Below, one piece after another: positions 1 to 6,366 of a DNA stretch of 12,786 nucleotides. The first letter of the stretch is position 1. The number at the start of each line of letters is the position of its first letter. Origin of the DNA: Paracoccaceae bacterium (lineage in GTDB: Bacteria; Pseudomonadota; Alphaproteobacteria; Rhodobacterales; Rhodobacteraceae); NCBI GenBank assembly GCA_024304875.1, contig JAMWZF010000057.1, positions 1 to 12,786 on the forward strand, written 5' to 3'. Position numbers and translations under genes: made by a program. The notes under the pieces were generated by a model. It saw only the letters and a list, made by a program, of their open reading frames with translations. It was not told the DNA's origin and made no database searches.

Positions 1-375
1 ACAATGCGGGCTTCGCGCCTCCGCCCCGCCTCCCGCCGCTGCAAGCTGCGCCGCTTTCGCCACAGCCGCCCAAGATCGGTGCCCAAACCGGGCGGTCCGG
101 AATTCCTCCATCTTCCGGCCACACGAATCAGGATAGTCTGCACGCAGGTAAAACCCCGGGAAGGGTTGGAAATGCGGTTCGTGATTTTAGCCGCCTCATG
201 GCTCGCCGTTGCGAGCCTCTGTGCGGCAGTGATGGCCTGAGGGGTCCGCCGGGGGCGGCAGTCTGTCCCCGGCGCGATCTTCCGAGATATTCCTGCCGAT
301 ATCCGGGCCCTCACGCTTGCAGCGCGACGGGGGACGGGGCAGGGTATCGGCCAAGCCCGAAGATAACGGGTCTGG
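1..375. other. Leader region upstream of lon, no confident gene
   Basis: I see no convincing gene here apart from the possible tiny peptide listed separately. Frames are open for some distance on both strands, as expected at this GC content. The plus-strand readings are rich in Pro, Arg and Ala without family features. A minus-strand frame is open from an ATG at 111 off the left edge, but lacks a good ribosome binding site. The left edge could hold the end of a neighbouring gene that I cannot identify. Confidence 0.4.
172..240 (+). CDS. Possible 22-residue hydrophobic peptide
   Basis: A short reading frame encodes 22 residues, beginning MRFVILAASW and ending CAAVMA. It is almost entirely hydrophobic and resembles a signal peptide or a single membrane span. 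A purine-rich stretch with AAGG at 161-164 lies 7 bases before the ATG, an acceptable ribosome binding site. I do not recognise a family. No clear promoter or terminator accompanies it, and a random frame of this length is easy to obtain. It could be a small membrane peptide, a leader peptide or noise. Confidence 0.22.
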   Translation: MRFVILAASWLAVASLCAAVMA

Positions 376-406
376 TTGAAACACCGGCATGTGCCCCCCA
401 CATCTA
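376..406 (+). promoter_or_regulatory. Heat-shock (RpoH/sigma-32-like) promoter of lon
   Basis: TTGAAA at 376-381 is followed after 14 bases by CCCCACAT at 396-403. This closely matches the RpoH pattern of a CTTGAAA-like -35 and a CCCCAT-x-T -10. It would start transcription about 70 bases before the lon ATG. lon is a classic RpoH target in proteobacteria, so position and sequence agree. The match is by eye, and the -10 has CAC where the consensus has CAT. Confidence 0.55.
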
Positions 407-480
407 GGGGCCTGACCGGAGACGGCAGCGGCTGCCTGACATGGGGCCCGGACCGTCTTGCCAATGACAAGGACACGAGC

Positions 481-2892
481 ATGCCTCAAGACCTCAGCCC
501 CTCCTATCCCGTGCTCCCCCTGCGCGACATCGTGGTGTTCCCGCACATGATCGTCCCGCTGTTCGTGGGCCGGGATAAATCGGTCCGCGCCCTCGAGGAG
601 GTGATGGCCGACGACAAGCAGATCCTGCTGTCCAGCCAGAAGGACCCCTCGGAGGACGAGCCGGACATCGACGGCATCTTCCGCAGCGGCGTGCTGGCCA
701 ACGTCCTGCAGCTGCTGAAGCTGCCCGACGGCACCGTGAAGGTGCTGGTCGAGGGCCGGGCGCGCGTGCGCATCGACAAGTTCATCGACAACCCGAATTT
801 CTTCGAGGCGGCCGCGACCTTGCTTGACGAGGTCCCGGGCGAGAAGACCGAAATCGAGGCCCTGACCCGCTCGGTCGCCCGCGAGTTCGAGCGCTACGCC
901 AAGGTGAAGAAGAACATTCCCGAAGAGGCCCTGGCCGCCGTGGGCGAGGCCAACGAGCCCGCCAAGCTGGCCGACCTCGTCGCCGGCCACCTCGGCGTGG
1001 AAGTGGACCAGAAGCAGGACCTCCTCGAGACGCTTTCGGTCTCGGAGCGGCTCGAGAAGGTCTATGGCCTGATGCAGGGCGAACTGTCGGTCATGCAGGT
1101 CGAGAAGAAGATCAAGACCCGCGTGAAGTCGCAGATGGAGCGGACCCAGCGCGAGTACTACCTCAACGAACAGATGAAGGCGATCCAGAAGGAACTGGGC
1201 GACGGCGAGGACGGCCAGAACGAGGTCGCCGAGCTGGAGCAGAAGATCGCCGACACCCGGCTGTCGAAAGAGGCCCGCGAAAAGGCCGAGGCCGAGGTCA
1301 AGAAGCTCAAGAACATGAGCCCGATGTCGGCCGAGGCCACGGTCGTGCGCAACTACCTCGACTGGATGCTGTCGATCCCGTGGGGCGTGAAGTCGCGCAC
1401 CAAGAAGGACCTCGGCCGCGCCGAGCAGATCCTCGACGAGGATCACTACGGCCTCGAGAAGGTCAAGGAGCGGATCGTCGAGTACCTGGCCGTGCAGCAG
1501 CGCTCGAAGAAGCTGAAGGGGCCGATCATGTGCCTCGTCGGCCCGCCGGGTGTCGGCAAGACCTCTCTGGGCAAGTCGGTCGCCAAGGCCACGGGGCGCG
1601 AGTTCATCCGCATCTCGCTGGGCGGCGTGCGCGATGAGAGCGAGATCCGCGGCCACCGCCGGACCTACATCGGCTCCATGCCCGGCAAGATCATCCAGGC
1701 GCTGAAGAAGGCCAAGACCACGAACCCGCTCATCCTGCTCGACGAGATCGACAAGATGGGGCAGGACTTCCGTGGCGACCCGGCCTCGGCCATGCTGGAG
1801 GTGCTGGACCCGGAACAGAACTCGACCTTCGTCGACCACTACCTCGAGGTGGAGTACGACCTGAGCAATGTGATGTTCCTGACCACGTCCAACAGCTACA
1901 ACATGCCCGGGCCCCTGCTTGACCGGATGGAGATCATCCCGCTCGCCGGCTACACCGAGGACGAGAAGCGCGAGATCGCCAAGCAGCACCTGCTGGCCAA
2001 GCAGCTCAAGAACCACGGGCTGAAGGCGAGGGAGTTCTCGCTCTCCGACGACGCGCTGACCGCGATCATCCGCACCTACACCCGCGAGGCCGGGGTGCGT
2101 AACCTCGAGCGCGAGATCGCCAAGGTGGCGCGGAAAGCGGTGACCAAGATCGTCAAGAAGGAGGTCGAGGGCGTCGAGGTGACGCCGGAGAACCTGTCCG
2201 ACTATCTGGGCGTGCCCAAGCACCGCTTCGGCCTGGCCGAAGAGGAGGATCAGGTCGGTGTCGTCACCGGGCTGGCCTACACCTCGGTCGGGGGCGAGCT
2301 TCTCAACATCGAGGCGCTCCGCCTGCCGGGCAAGGGCCGGATGAAGACGACCGGGAAACTGGGCGACGTGATGAAGGAATCCATCGACGCCGCATCGTCC
2401 TACGTCCGGTCGATCTCGCCCAGCCTCGGGGTCAAGCCGCCGAAGTTCGAGAAGTGGGACATCCACGTCCACGTCCCGGACGGCGCCACGCCCAAGGACG
2501 GCCCCTCGGCGGGTCTTGCCATGGTCACCGCCATCGTGTCGGTCCTGACGCAGATCCCCGTCCGCAAGGACATCGCCATGACGGGCGAGGTCACCCTGCG
2601 CGGCAACGCCTCCGCCATCGGGGGCCTCAAGGAGAAGCTGCTCGCGGCCCTGCGGGGCGGCATCAAGACGGTGCTGATCCCGGCCGAGAACGAGAAGGAC
2701 CTGCCCGAGATCCCGGACAACGTGAAGCAGGGGCTGAAGATCATCCCCGTTTCCCACGTGTCCGAGGTGCTGAAACTGGCCCTGACCGATACGCCCGAAC
2801 CCGTCGAGTGGGACGAGGAGAGCGAAGAGGCCGCGGCCCTCGAGGCGGCGCTTTCCAAGGGCGACAGCGGGTCGGGCGCCGTGGCGCACTGA
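481..2892 (+). CDS. lon: ATP-dependent Lon protease (LonA type)
   Basis: This encodes an 803-residue cytoplasmic AAA+ serine protease that degrades misfolded and short-lived regulatory proteins. The N-terminal substrate-binding domain (about residues 10-200) opens with YPVLPLRDIVVFP. A charged coiled-coil linker follows. The ATPase carries Walker A GPPGVGK (354-360) and Walker B LILLDEIDK with D421-E422. The protease domain has catalytic Ser676 in PKDGPSAG and Lys719 in GGLKEKL, 43 residues apart as in E. coli Lon (S679/K722). The C-terminus is acidic. I chose the ATG at 481 because AAGGA (469-473) sits 7 bases upstream and homologues begin here. The frame stays open back to 376, but that extension overlaps the probable heat-shock promoter. 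The residues before GGLKEKL read GNASAIGG rather than the more common RVLPIGG. Confidence 0.98.
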   Translation: MPQDLSPSYPVLPLRDIVVFPHMIVPLFVGRDKSVRALEEVMADDKQILLSSQKDPSEDEPDIDGIFRSGVLANVLQLLKLPDGTVKVLVEGRARVRIDKFIDNPNFFEAAATLLDEVPGEKTEIEALTRSVAREFERYAKVKKNIPEEALAAVGEANEPAKLADLVAGHLGVEVDQKQDLLETLSVSERLEKVYGLMQGELSVMQVEKKIKTRVKSQMERTQREYYLNEQMKAIQKELGDGEDGQNEVAELEQKIADTRLSKEAREKAEAEVKKLKNMSPMSAEATVVRNYLDWMLSIPWGVKSRTKKDLGRAEQILDEDHYGLEKVKERIVEYLAVQQRSKKLKGPIMCLVGPPGVGKTSLGKSVAKATGREFIRISLGGVRDESEIRGHRRTYIGSMPGKIIQALKKAKTTNPLILLDEIDKMGQDFRGDPASAMLEVLDPEQNSTFVDHYLEVEYDLSNVMFLTTSNSYNMPGPLLDRMEIIPLAGYTEDEKREIAKQHLLAKQLKNHGLKAREFSLSDDALTAIIRTYTREAGVRNLEREIAKVARKAVTKIVKKEVEGVEVTPENLSDYLGVPKHRFGLAEEEDQVGVVTGLAYTSVGGELLNIEALRLPGKGRMKTTGKLGDVMKESIDAASSYVRSISPSLGVKPPKFEKWDIHVHVPDGATPKDGPSAGLAMVTAIVSVLTQIPVRKDIAMTGEVTLRGNASAIGGLKEKLLAALRGGIKTVLIPAENEKDLPEIPDNVKQGLKIIPVSHVSEVLKLALTDTPEPVEWDEESEEAAALEAALSKGDSGSGAVAH

Positions 2893-2915
2893 CCCCCGCA
2901 CCGGGCGGAACAGAC

Positions 2916-2945
2916 AAAAGCGCGGGTTTCGGCCCGCGCTTTTTT
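2916..2945 (+). terminator. Intrinsic terminator of lon
   Basis: A perfect 11-base-pair stem (AAAAGCGCGGG at 2916-2926 and its complement at 2933-2943) encloses a 6-base loop. The T-run extends to 2945. It begins 24 bases after the lon stop codon and is the clearest Rho-independent terminator in the window, separating lon from the genes after it. Confidence 0.93.
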
Positions 2946-3076
2946 CATGACCCCGGGGCAGGAGCGTATCGCCGCCGCTACATCCCTTCTGGATTGCGGG
3001 GCTCCCCGTCACTTTGCCGCTTTGTGCGAAACCGGGCCGGTGCTACGCCATGAGCCTCTGAGCAGAGGAGCCAACC

Positions 3077-3262
3077 ATGGCCAAGACCCCCAAGAAACGC
3101 CTGCGCGAAATCCGCGACAGGTCCAAGGCAATCAAGGAACAGATCACTGCGCTCAAGGCCGAGATGGCCGAGCTGAACGCGGAAAAGGCACAGCTGAAGG
3201 AGGCCGTCGCGTCGGCCGCTCCCAAGGCCGACGCCGAACCCGAAGCGGTTCCGGCCGACTGA
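3077..3262 (+). CDS. Small charged coiled-coil-like protein, unknown function
   Basis: The product has 61 residues and I do not recognise a named family. It starts with a basic stretch (MAKTPKKRLREIRDRSKAIK), continues with a Lys/Glu/Ala-rich segment (about residues 18-46) whose Leu and Ile spacing suggests a helix or short coiled coil, and ends in an Ala/Pro/Glu-rich tail. There is no signal peptide, membrane span or cysteine. The start is well supported by AGAGGAG at 3064-3070, 6 bases before the ATG, and codon third positions are strongly G/C as in neighbouring genes. It sits alone between the lon terminator and the HU gene. A real gene is likely from the ribosome binding site and composition. 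A nucleic-acid-associated or scaffolding role would be a guess. Confidence 0.65.
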   Translation: MAKTPKKRLREIRDRSKAIKEQITALKAEMAELNAEKAQLKEAVASAAPKADAEPEAVPAD

Positions 3263-3422
3263 CCGTCGAGGGCGGGCCGCATCGCGCGGACCCGCCCCGC
3301 CTGCGCCACGGTCCCTCGACCGGGCACCCCCCAGATCGACGTTCGAGACAGTGGAAATTGCCCCCCGGGGCAGTTACCCTGCGGCAAAGCTTCGCCACAT
3401 GGCAAAAGAGGGGCACCCGAGC

Positions 3423-3878
3423 ATGGCCACCAGCACGCGCAAGACCAGCAAGACCCGCAGCAAACCTGCGTCATCCGCCACCAAGGTGCCGCCGGCCGCC
3501 GCGGCGGCGGCCCGGCGCGGCGCCGGCAAGGGCGGACCGGCGGTGTCGAAAGAGGCCCTTGCCAGCCCGGCGGTCACGGTTGTCGAGGACAAGCCGGTCG
3601 TCTCCGGACCCGTGCTGAAGAAACCCGATTTCATTGACGCCGTCGTCGCCCGTTCGGGCGCCAAGAAGAAGGACGTCAAGCCGATCCTCGAGGCCGCCAT
3701 GGCCCTGCTCGGCGAAGCCCTCGAAGAGGGCCGGGAAGTCAGCTTCCCCGAACTCGGCAAACTCAAGGTGAACCGCGAGAAGGAGCTTTCCGGGGCCAAG
3801 GTCATCGTCTGCAAGCTGCGCCGGTCAAGGACAGCCGGCAGTGCCGGGCCGCAGCCTCTTGCGAAGGCTGCCGAGTGA
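3423..3878 (+). CDS. HU-family DNA-binding protein with long basic tail
   Basis: The 151-residue product has two parts. Residues 1-60 are a low-complexity tail rich in Lys, Arg, Ser, Ala and Pro, recalling histone-H1-like tails. Residues 65-135 match the HU/IHF fold, with a helical region (FIDAVVARSGAKKKDVKPIL) and a strand region (FPELGKLKVNREKE, then VIVCKLRR). Canonical HU is about 90 residues, and the usual arm motif GRNPRTG is absent, so the DNA-binding arm is altered or shortened. The start at 3423 has AGAGGGG at 3407-3413, 9 bases upstream. The frame is open back to 3351, but the earlier codons lack a better site. HU downstream of lon is a common proteobacterial arrangement. It probably compacts DNA, and the tail may add nonspecific binding. 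Confidence 0.9.
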   Translation: MATSTRKTSKTRSKPASSATKVPPAAAAAARRGAGKGGPAVSKEALASPAVTVVEDKPVVSGPVLKKPDFIDAVVARSGAKKKDVKPILEAAMALLGEALEEGREVSFPELGKLKVNREKELSGAKVIVCKLRRSRTAGSAGPQPLAKAAE

Positions 3879-3897
3879 CGCTATTGGGGCGCCTCAC

Positions 3898-3972
3898 GGG
3901 TGATTAGCTCAGTGGTAGAGCGCTTCGTTCACATCGAAGATGTCGGGGGTTCAAATCCCTCATCACCCACCA
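3898..3972 (+). tRNA. tRNA-Val (anticodon CAC)
   Basis: All arms of a tRNA can be drawn. The acceptor GGGTGAT pairs with ATCACCC, the D stem is GCTC/GAGC, the anticodon stem is CTTCG/CGAAG around loop TTCACAT, and the T arm carries TTCAAAT. The anticodon CAC (3930-3932) reads GUG valine codons. The CCA end is encoded (3970-3972). It begins 19 bases after the HU stop codon with no clear promoter or terminator between, so it may be cut from a longer transcript. Confidence 0.97.
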
Positions 3973-3976
3973 TTCA

Positions 3977-4036
3977 ATCCCGGTTCGCTTCGCGAAAAAT
4001 TCGATACGGTGGATCGAAATTTTGGGATCGAATGCT
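3977..4036 (+). repeat. Two-hairpin trailer after tRNA-Val(CAC), copy 1
   Basis: This stretch recurs after the second tRNA-Val at 4769-4828. It forms a small hairpin TTCGC-TTC-GCGAA, then an A/T-rich hairpin with left arm AAATTCGAT (3997-4005) and right arm ATCGAAATTT (4013-4022) containing one bulge. The second hairpin ends in TTTT and could act as a weak terminator or as a 3' processing boundary for the tRNA precursor. Confidence 0.75.
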
Positions 4037-4074
4037 CCGAGCCCCTGCGAGGAGCCTGATCCGGCAGGGAGATG

Positions 4075-4674
4075 ATGGACCACCCCGACCTCTACATCAT
4101 CCGCCACGGCGAAACGGAGTGGAACCGCATCCACCGCTGGCAGGGCCGGTTGGATTCGCCGCTGACCGACCTTGGCGAGGCGCAGGCGCGCGAGGTTGGC
4201 GCGCTGCTGGCGGACCTCGGCCTCGACCCCGGGGCCACGGGCTTCTACTGCTCGCCCCAGGGACGCGCCGCCCGCACCGCCGAAATCGTGGCCGAGGTCG
4301 CGGGCTGGCCCCGGGCCGCCCGGCCGGACCCGCGCCTGAGAGAGATCGACGTGGGCCAATGGACCGGCAAGACGCGTGACGAGATCCGGGCCGAGGCCGG
4401 CCTTCCGGAAGCGGCCGATTTCATGGACTATTACGCCGTGGCGCCGGGCGGCGAGGGATTCGACGCCATGCGCGCCCGCGCCGCGGCCTTCCTCGCCGAT
4501 CTGACCGGCCCCGCGATCATTGTCACCCACGGGATCACCTCGCGGTTCCTGCGGGCCGTGGCGCTCGGCCTCGACGCGGGGACGACCGACGCGCTGCCGG
4601 GCGGGCAGGGGTGCATCCACCGCGTCTCGCGCGGAACCCACGCGACACTTGCGCCCGAGGGGTCGCCGGCCTAA
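4075..4674 (+). CDS. Histidine phosphatase (phosphoglycerate mutase-like)
   Basis: The 199-residue product belongs to the histidine phosphatase superfamily, which transfers phosphate through a phospho-histidine. The signature LYIIRHGETEWN places the catalytic His at residue 11. SPQGRAARTAE (60-70) supplies the conserved Arg, REIDVGQWTG (89-98) the acidic residue, and VTHG (150-153) the second His. Length fits the cofactor-dependent mutase/phosphatase branch. The sequence alone does not fix the substrate: sugar phosphates, alpha-ribazole phosphate or others are possible. Two ATGs lie in tandem at 4072 and 4075. I prefer the second because AGGGAG (4066-4071) would touch the first. The gene is sandwiched between two tRNA-Val genes on the same strand, with only 14 bases to the downstream tRNA, so co-transcription is likely. 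Confidence 0.93.
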   Translation: MDHPDLYIIRHGETEWNRIHRWQGRLDSPLTDLGEAQAREVGALLADLGLDPGATGFYCSPQGRAARTAEIVAEVAGWPRAARPDPRLREIDVGQWTGKTRDEIRAEAGLPEAADFMDYYAVAPGGEGFDAMRARAAAFLADLTGPAIIVTHGITSRFLRAVALGLDAGTTDALPGGQGCIHRVSRGTHATLAPEGSPA

Positions 4675-4688
4675 ACCCCGTCCCGGCC

Positions 4689-4764
4689 GGGTGGTTAGCT
4701 CAGTTGGTAGAGCGTCTCGTTTACACCGAGGATGTCGGGGGTTCGAGCCCCTCACCACCCACCA
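4689..4764 (+). tRNA. tRNA-Val (anticodon UAC)
   Basis: The acceptor GGGTGGT pairs with ACCACCC, the D stem is GCTC/GAGC, and the anticodon stem TCTCG/CGAGG (one G-U pair) surrounds loop TTTACAC. The T arm carries TTCGAGC and CCA is encoded (4762-4764). The anticodon TAC (4722-4724) reads GUA and, by wobble, other valine codons. It complements the CAC isoacceptor upstream. Body and 3' flank are similar enough to suggest that the two loci arose by duplication. Confidence 0.97.
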
Positions 4765-4768
4765 TGAC

Positions 4769-4828
4769 ATCCCGGTTCGCTGCGCGAAAAATTCGGGCCG
4801 GTGGACCGAATTTGGGGATTTGATGCCC
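4769..4828 (+). repeat. Two-hairpin trailer after tRNA-Val(UAC), copy 2
   Basis: This is the second copy of the trailer found after tRNA-Val(CAC). It retains TTCGC-TGC-GCGAA, then a perfect 8-base-pair hairpin, AAATTCGG (4789-4796) with CCGAATTT (4806-4813). An A-T pair in copy 1 (4004/4014) is replaced by a G-C pair here (4796/4806), so pairing has been kept while the sequence changed. This suggests a structured RNA trailer. Confidence 0.75.
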
Positions 4829-4890
4829 GAGGTTCCTGCCCAGGCCTGTCTCTGCCGCAATCACGCACAGTACCCGTCCGCCACGGCCTC

Positions 4891-4919
4891 TTTTGTGCGC
4901 CCAATATCAGGTCTATCCT
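4891..4919 (+). promoter_or_regulatory. Possible promoter of the pirin gene
   Basis: A TTTTGT/TTGTGC stretch (4891-4898) is followed by TATCCT (4914-4919) at a spacing of 15-17 bases, depending on which hexamer is taken as -35. Transcription would start about 25 bases before the pirin ATG, just ahead of its ribosome binding site. The -35 match is weak. Confidence 0.3.
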
Positions 4920-4949
4920 TCCCTCATCCCCTGCCCACGGAGGCCCGTC

Positions 4950-5885
4950 ATGTCCTGGAACCCCGCCCTCGATCCCGATTGCCCGGCCGGTGACGCGGTC
5001 GACGCGATCGAGACGGTCATCGTCCCCCGCGCCCGCGACCTTGGCGACTTCGAGGTCCGCCGCGCGCTGCCGGCTCCGAAGCGGCAAATGGTCGGGCCCT
5101 TCATCTTCTTCGACCAGATGGGCCCGGCGGAATTCGTCACCGGGCAGGGCATCGACATCCGGCCCCACCCGCACATCGGCCTCGCCACGGTCACCTACCT
5201 TTACAAGGGCCGCTTCCATCACCGCGACAGCCTCGGCACCGACCAGTGGATCGAACCCGGGGCGGTGAACCTGATGACGGCCGGGCACGGGGTGACCCAT
5301 TCCGAGAGGATCGACGGAGAGATGCTGAAGGCCCCCTACGACCTCTTCGGCATCCAGACCTGGATCGCCCTGCCGGAAGACAGGGAGGACGACGCCGCCG
5401 CCTTCGTGCACGTGCCGAAAGCGGAGTTGCCGATGCTGGAGGGCGAGGGCAAGCAACTCCGCCTGATCCTCGGGACCGCCTACGGCGAGCGCGCACCGGC
5501 CGAGACCCCGTCCGAGATGTTCTATGCCGATGCGGCGCTGGAGCCGGGCGCGAAGCTGCCGATGCCGGACGACCACGAGGACCGGGGCGCCTATGTCATC
5601 GAGGGCGCGGTTGCCTCCGCCGGGCGGACCTTCGAAGCGGGGCAGATGATGGTCTTCCGCCCCGGTGACAAGGTGAGCCTTCAGGCCGGGCCCGCCGGCG
5701 CGCGGGTCCTCATCCTCGGCGGCGCGACTCTGAACGGGCCGCGGCATATCTGGTGGAACTTCGTCGCCTCCTCCAAGGACCGGATCGAGGCCGCCAAGGA
5801 GGCCTGGCGCGAAGGGGACTGGGAGCACGGCCGGTTCCGCCTGCCGCCCTCGGACAACGCCGAGTTCATCCCGCTGCCGGGCTGA
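4950..5885 (+). CDS. Pirin family protein (bicupin)
   Basis: The 311-residue product is a cytoplasmic bicupin of the pirin family, metal-binding proteins some of which act as quercetin dioxygenases or redox sensors. The N-terminal cupin (about residues 30-140) carries the metal ligands: His73 and His75 in RPHPHIGL, and His117 and Glu119 in THSER. These correspond to the two His, one His and one Glu of human pirin. The second cupin (about 190-295) includes GAYVIEGAV and FRPGDKV, and the typical ending GPRHIWWNFVASSKDRIEAA is present. The start is secure because CGGAGG (4938-4943) sits 6 bases before the ATG. An upstream in-frame ATG at 4893 lacks a good site. The gene lies alone between two tRNA genes, so context does not reveal a substrate. 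Confidence 0.95.
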   Translation: MSWNPALDPDCPAGDAVDAIETVIVPRARDLGDFEVRRALPAPKRQMVGPFIFFDQMGPAEFVTGQGIDIRPHPHIGLATVTYLYKGRFHHRDSLGTDQWIEPGAVNLMTAGHGVTHSERIDGEMLKAPYDLFGIQTWIALPEDREDDAAAFVHVPKAELPMLEGEGKQLRLILGTAYGERAPAETPSEMFYADAALEPGAKLPMPDDHEDRGAYVIEGAVASAGRTFEAGQMMVFRPGDKVSLQAGPAGARVLILGGATLNGPRHIWWNFVASSKDRIEAAKEAWREGDWEHGRFRLPPSDNAEFIPLPG

Positions 5886-5918
5886 GGCATATTCCGGCCC
5901 GCCGGGCGCAATCGCCGC

Positions 5919-5947
5919 TTGACGCCCCCCCGGGCCACCCCTAGAAC
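5919..5947 (+). promoter_or_regulatory. Sigma-70 type promoter for tRNA-Asp
   Basis: TTGACG (5919-5924) and TAGAAC (5942-5947) are separated by exactly 17 bases, a strong vegetative promoter match. The tRNA begins 36 bases after the -10. The short leader holds a 7-base-pair GC hairpin, CGCCCGG/CCGGGCG, at 5956-5973. This indicates that tRNA-Asp is transcribed independently of pirin. Confidence 0.72.
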
Positions 5948-5983
5948 GCCCTCCACGCCCGGCGATCCGGGCGGGCAAGCTGC

Positions 5984-6060
5984 GCGGTTGTAGCTCAGTT
6001 GGTTAGAGTACCGGCCTGTCACGCCGGGGGTCGCGGGTTCGAGCCCCGTCAACCGCGCCA
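5984..6060 (+). tRNA. tRNA-Asp (anticodon GUC)
   Basis: The acceptor GCGGTTG pairs with CAACCGC, and the anticodon stem CCGGC/GCCGG surrounds loop CTGTCAC, giving anticodon GTC (6018-6020). The T arm carries TTCGAGC, the discriminator base is G and CCA is encoded (6058-6060). It reads aspartate codons GAU and GAC. A palindromic repeat follows within 40 bases. Confidence 0.97.
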
Positions 6061-6097
6061 CTTTCCCTTCATCGTATCGCCTGGCGTCGAGGGTGAA

Positions 6098-6150
6098 GCG
6101 AGGGGCCAGCCCCTCGCGCTCCCCGAGGTATTTCGGGCGAAAAGAGGAGG
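6098..6150 (+). repeat. REP-like palindromic element, copy 1 (plus orientation)
   Basis: The element starts with a perfect 9-base-pair hairpin, GCGAGGGGC (6098-6106) with GCCCCTCGC (6109-6117). It continues with GAGGTATTT (6125-6133) and GGCGAAAAGAGGA (6136-6148). The second part recurs in inverted orientation at 6289-6311. It lies just after tRNA-Asp and points the same way, so it may end or protect that transcript. The approximate boundaries are mine. Confidence 0.7.
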
Positions 6151-6288
6151 CATTCAGCACTTCTTAACCACCCGCCCGCTAGACCCAATCCGCGGTACAG
6201 GCTGAGGAGCCGATGGCCGTGCGTGAAGAGAACGGCCCTGCCGTTGCTCGGGGGCGGGGGCCGGACGGGATCCGTGCACCGCCCCCAT

Positions 6289-6339
6289 CCTCTTTTCGCC
6301 AAAAATACCTCCGCCGGAGGCATCGCCCGCAAGGGCGAT
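6289..6339 (-). repeat. REP-like palindromic element, copy 2 (minus orientation)
   Basis: Read on the minus strand it has a 7-base-pair hairpin ATCGCCC/GGGCGAT (6339-6322), then a palindrome GCCTCCGGCGGAGG, then GAGGTATTT, two different bases, and GGCGAAAAGAGGA. The last 24 bases match copy 1 with two differences. It begins about 30 bases after the stop codon of the minus-strand monooxygenase-domain gene. Like copy 1, it therefore lies at a 3' end in the sense orientation of the gene before it. Confidence 0.72.
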
Positions 6340-6366
6340 CCGCGGCCGGGCAGCCGGGTCCCGGCG

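Larger units (their letters stand above)
6061..6366. other. Gene-free gap between tRNA-Asp and the minus-strand pair
   Basis: This 306-base stretch contains two facing REP-like elements (listed separately), with about 140 bases between them. The central part has a 6-base-pair inverted repeat GGCCGT/ACGGCC near 6215-6237 and a GC-rich pairing GGGGCGG/CCGCCCC at about 6250-6286. A short plus frame from an ATG at 6213 runs straight through the second repeat and is probably not a gene. Confidence 0.6.

Noticed and set aside
376..480. 35-residue N-terminal extension of Lon
   Set aside because: It begins at a TTG that is part of the probable -35 element, does not resemble Lon, and the ATG at 481 has a good ribosome binding site and the family N-terminus.
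196..3012. Very long minus-strand frame (938 residues) opposite lon
   Set aside because: It is the antisense shadow of lon in a GC-rich genome. Its translation is Leu/Asp/Gly/His/Arg-rich without domain motifs, while the plus strand encodes an intact Lon.
2947..3618. Plus-strand 223-residue frame overlapping the small protein and HU
   Set aside because: Its translation is low-complexity Arg/Pro-rich, and it overlaps two better-supported genes in another frame.
3904..4860. Minus-strand 318-residue frame across the two tRNA genes
   Set aside because: Its ends contain the typical reverse translation of tRNA genes (SNPRHPRCKR and NPRHLRCERS), and its middle is antisense to the histidine phosphatase.
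4752..5978. Minus-strand 408-residue frame opposite pirin
   Set aside because: It is an antisense shadow. The pirin frame has complete metal-binding motifs and a ribosome binding site.
3898..6060. tRNA genes as integration sites of a genomic island
   Set aside because: No integrase, no partial tRNA duplicate at a distance and no change in base composition are visible. The genes between are ordinary chromosomal ones.
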